Shown piece by piece: positions 63,823-64,000 of a stretch of 64,000 bases of DNA. The notes beneath the pieces are model-generated. The model searched no databases. It was not told the origin of the DNA and saw nothing but the letters and a program-made list of their open reading frames with translations. The stretch is from Magnetovibrio sp. (GTDB lineage Bacteria > Pseudomonadota > Alphaproteobacteria > Rhodospirillales > Casp-alpha2), in NCBI GenBank assembly GCA_002690705.1, contig NZFO01000007.1, positions 39,555-103,554 of the forward strand. The letters run 5' to 3'. The first letter of the stretch is position 1. The number at the start of each line of letters is the position of its first letter. The position numbers were made by a program, and so were the translations under genes.

Positions 63823-64000
63823 ATGACCCGCATTGCTATTTATGACCCACCAGGCTGCTGCTCTACAGGCGTTTGCGATCCTGGGCTCAGTGACCAAATG
63901 ACCCAATTTGCCACTGCCATTGATGCCCTCATGAAAGCCGGGCACGACGTTGCTCGTTTCAATATGGGAAGTGAGCCTGGTGCCTTCGTCGAAAACTCAA
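63823..64000 (+). CDS. arsD: ArsD, arsenic metallochaperone (partial, cut by window end)
   Basis: The first 59 residues are present. IYDPPGCCSTGVCDPG carries the As(III)-binding cysteine pair and third cysteine characteristic of ArsD, and HDVARFNMGSEPGAFVEN matches the rest of the N-terminal half. ArsD delivers arsenite to the ArsA ATPase and weakly represses ars operons. AAGGAG stands nine bases before the ATG. No arsR lies upstream, so ArsD may head the operon, with arsA expected downstream. Confidence 0.9.
   Translation, partial: MTRIAIYDPPGCCSTGVCDPGLSDQMTQFATAIDALMKAGHDVARFNMGSEPGAFVENS

Noticed and set aside
1-64000. tRNA/rRNA genes, CRISPR arrays, insertion sequences
   Set aside because: I looked through the gaps for T-loop-like and cloverleaf patterns, regularly spaced repeats and transposase motifs and found none I could support; a covariance-model scan would be decisive.

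Overview
The window reads as chromosomal DNA of a Gram-negative alphaproteobacterium of moderate GC, probably free-living and marine. The signs are an alphaproteobacterial SUF operon led by an iscR-type regulator, an RNase E with an acidic insertion in its S1 domain and a C-terminal GWW tip, the arrangement rne / amidase / PBP1A / prfB, and an aprMBA sulfur-oxidation operon of the kind known from SAR11-like and other marine bacteria. I saw no tRNA, rRNA, CRISPR array, transposase or integrase. The species assignment is inference.

Layout. 0.3-5 kb: a TcuA-like flavoprotein, an orphan 192-residue protein and an Atm1-type ABC exporter. 5-15.4 kb, all on the minus strand: cysE, iscR, an IscS-like desulfurase, sufB, sufC, sufD, sufS, sufE, sufT, an A-type carrier, a 2Fe-2S ferredoxin and, after a gap, mnmA. 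Together these make cysteine, mobilise its sulfur, build Fe-S clusters and thiolate tRNA. 15.7-27 kb: hydrolase, anmK, tyrS overlapping a GT39 membrane glycosyltransferase, a giant AsmA/YhdP-like protein and glnE. 27-30 kb: a dimethylformamidase-like large subunit beside a decayed alpha/beta hydrolase. 30-43 kb: bcp, prfB with its programmed frameshift, an RraA-family gene, PBP1A, amidase, rne (divergent, with a structured leader), an aminotransferase and a lipoprotein-like gamma-glutamyltransferase. 42.8-54 kb: envelope proteins (BepA-like protease, DUF3047 lipoprotein, DsbA-like, tandem PDZ), wecB-wecC, quinone reductase, a GST, an EamA transporter and a HAD protein. 54-58.7 kb: aprM-aprB-aprA, an unknown protein and a SlyD-like FKBP, with a 53-residue gene opposing them. 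58.8-64 kb: a 23-residue repeat protein, an MlrC-like M81 protein, a PhyH dioxygenase, an APS-kinase homologue with a degraded active site, a CpdA-like phosphodiesterase and the start of arsD.

Most worth a second look: the CysC-like protein, which keeps the APS-kinase fold but has lost the P-loop Ser/Thr, the Asp-Asn of the substrate motif and the phospho-acceptor Ser; the unknown protein and SlyD-like FKBP behind aprMBA; the multi-hairpin rne leader next to its ribosome binding site; two genes whose best starts are non-canonical codons (ATT, ACG); the exact 23-residue repeat protein; and the alpha/beta hydrolase pseudogene.
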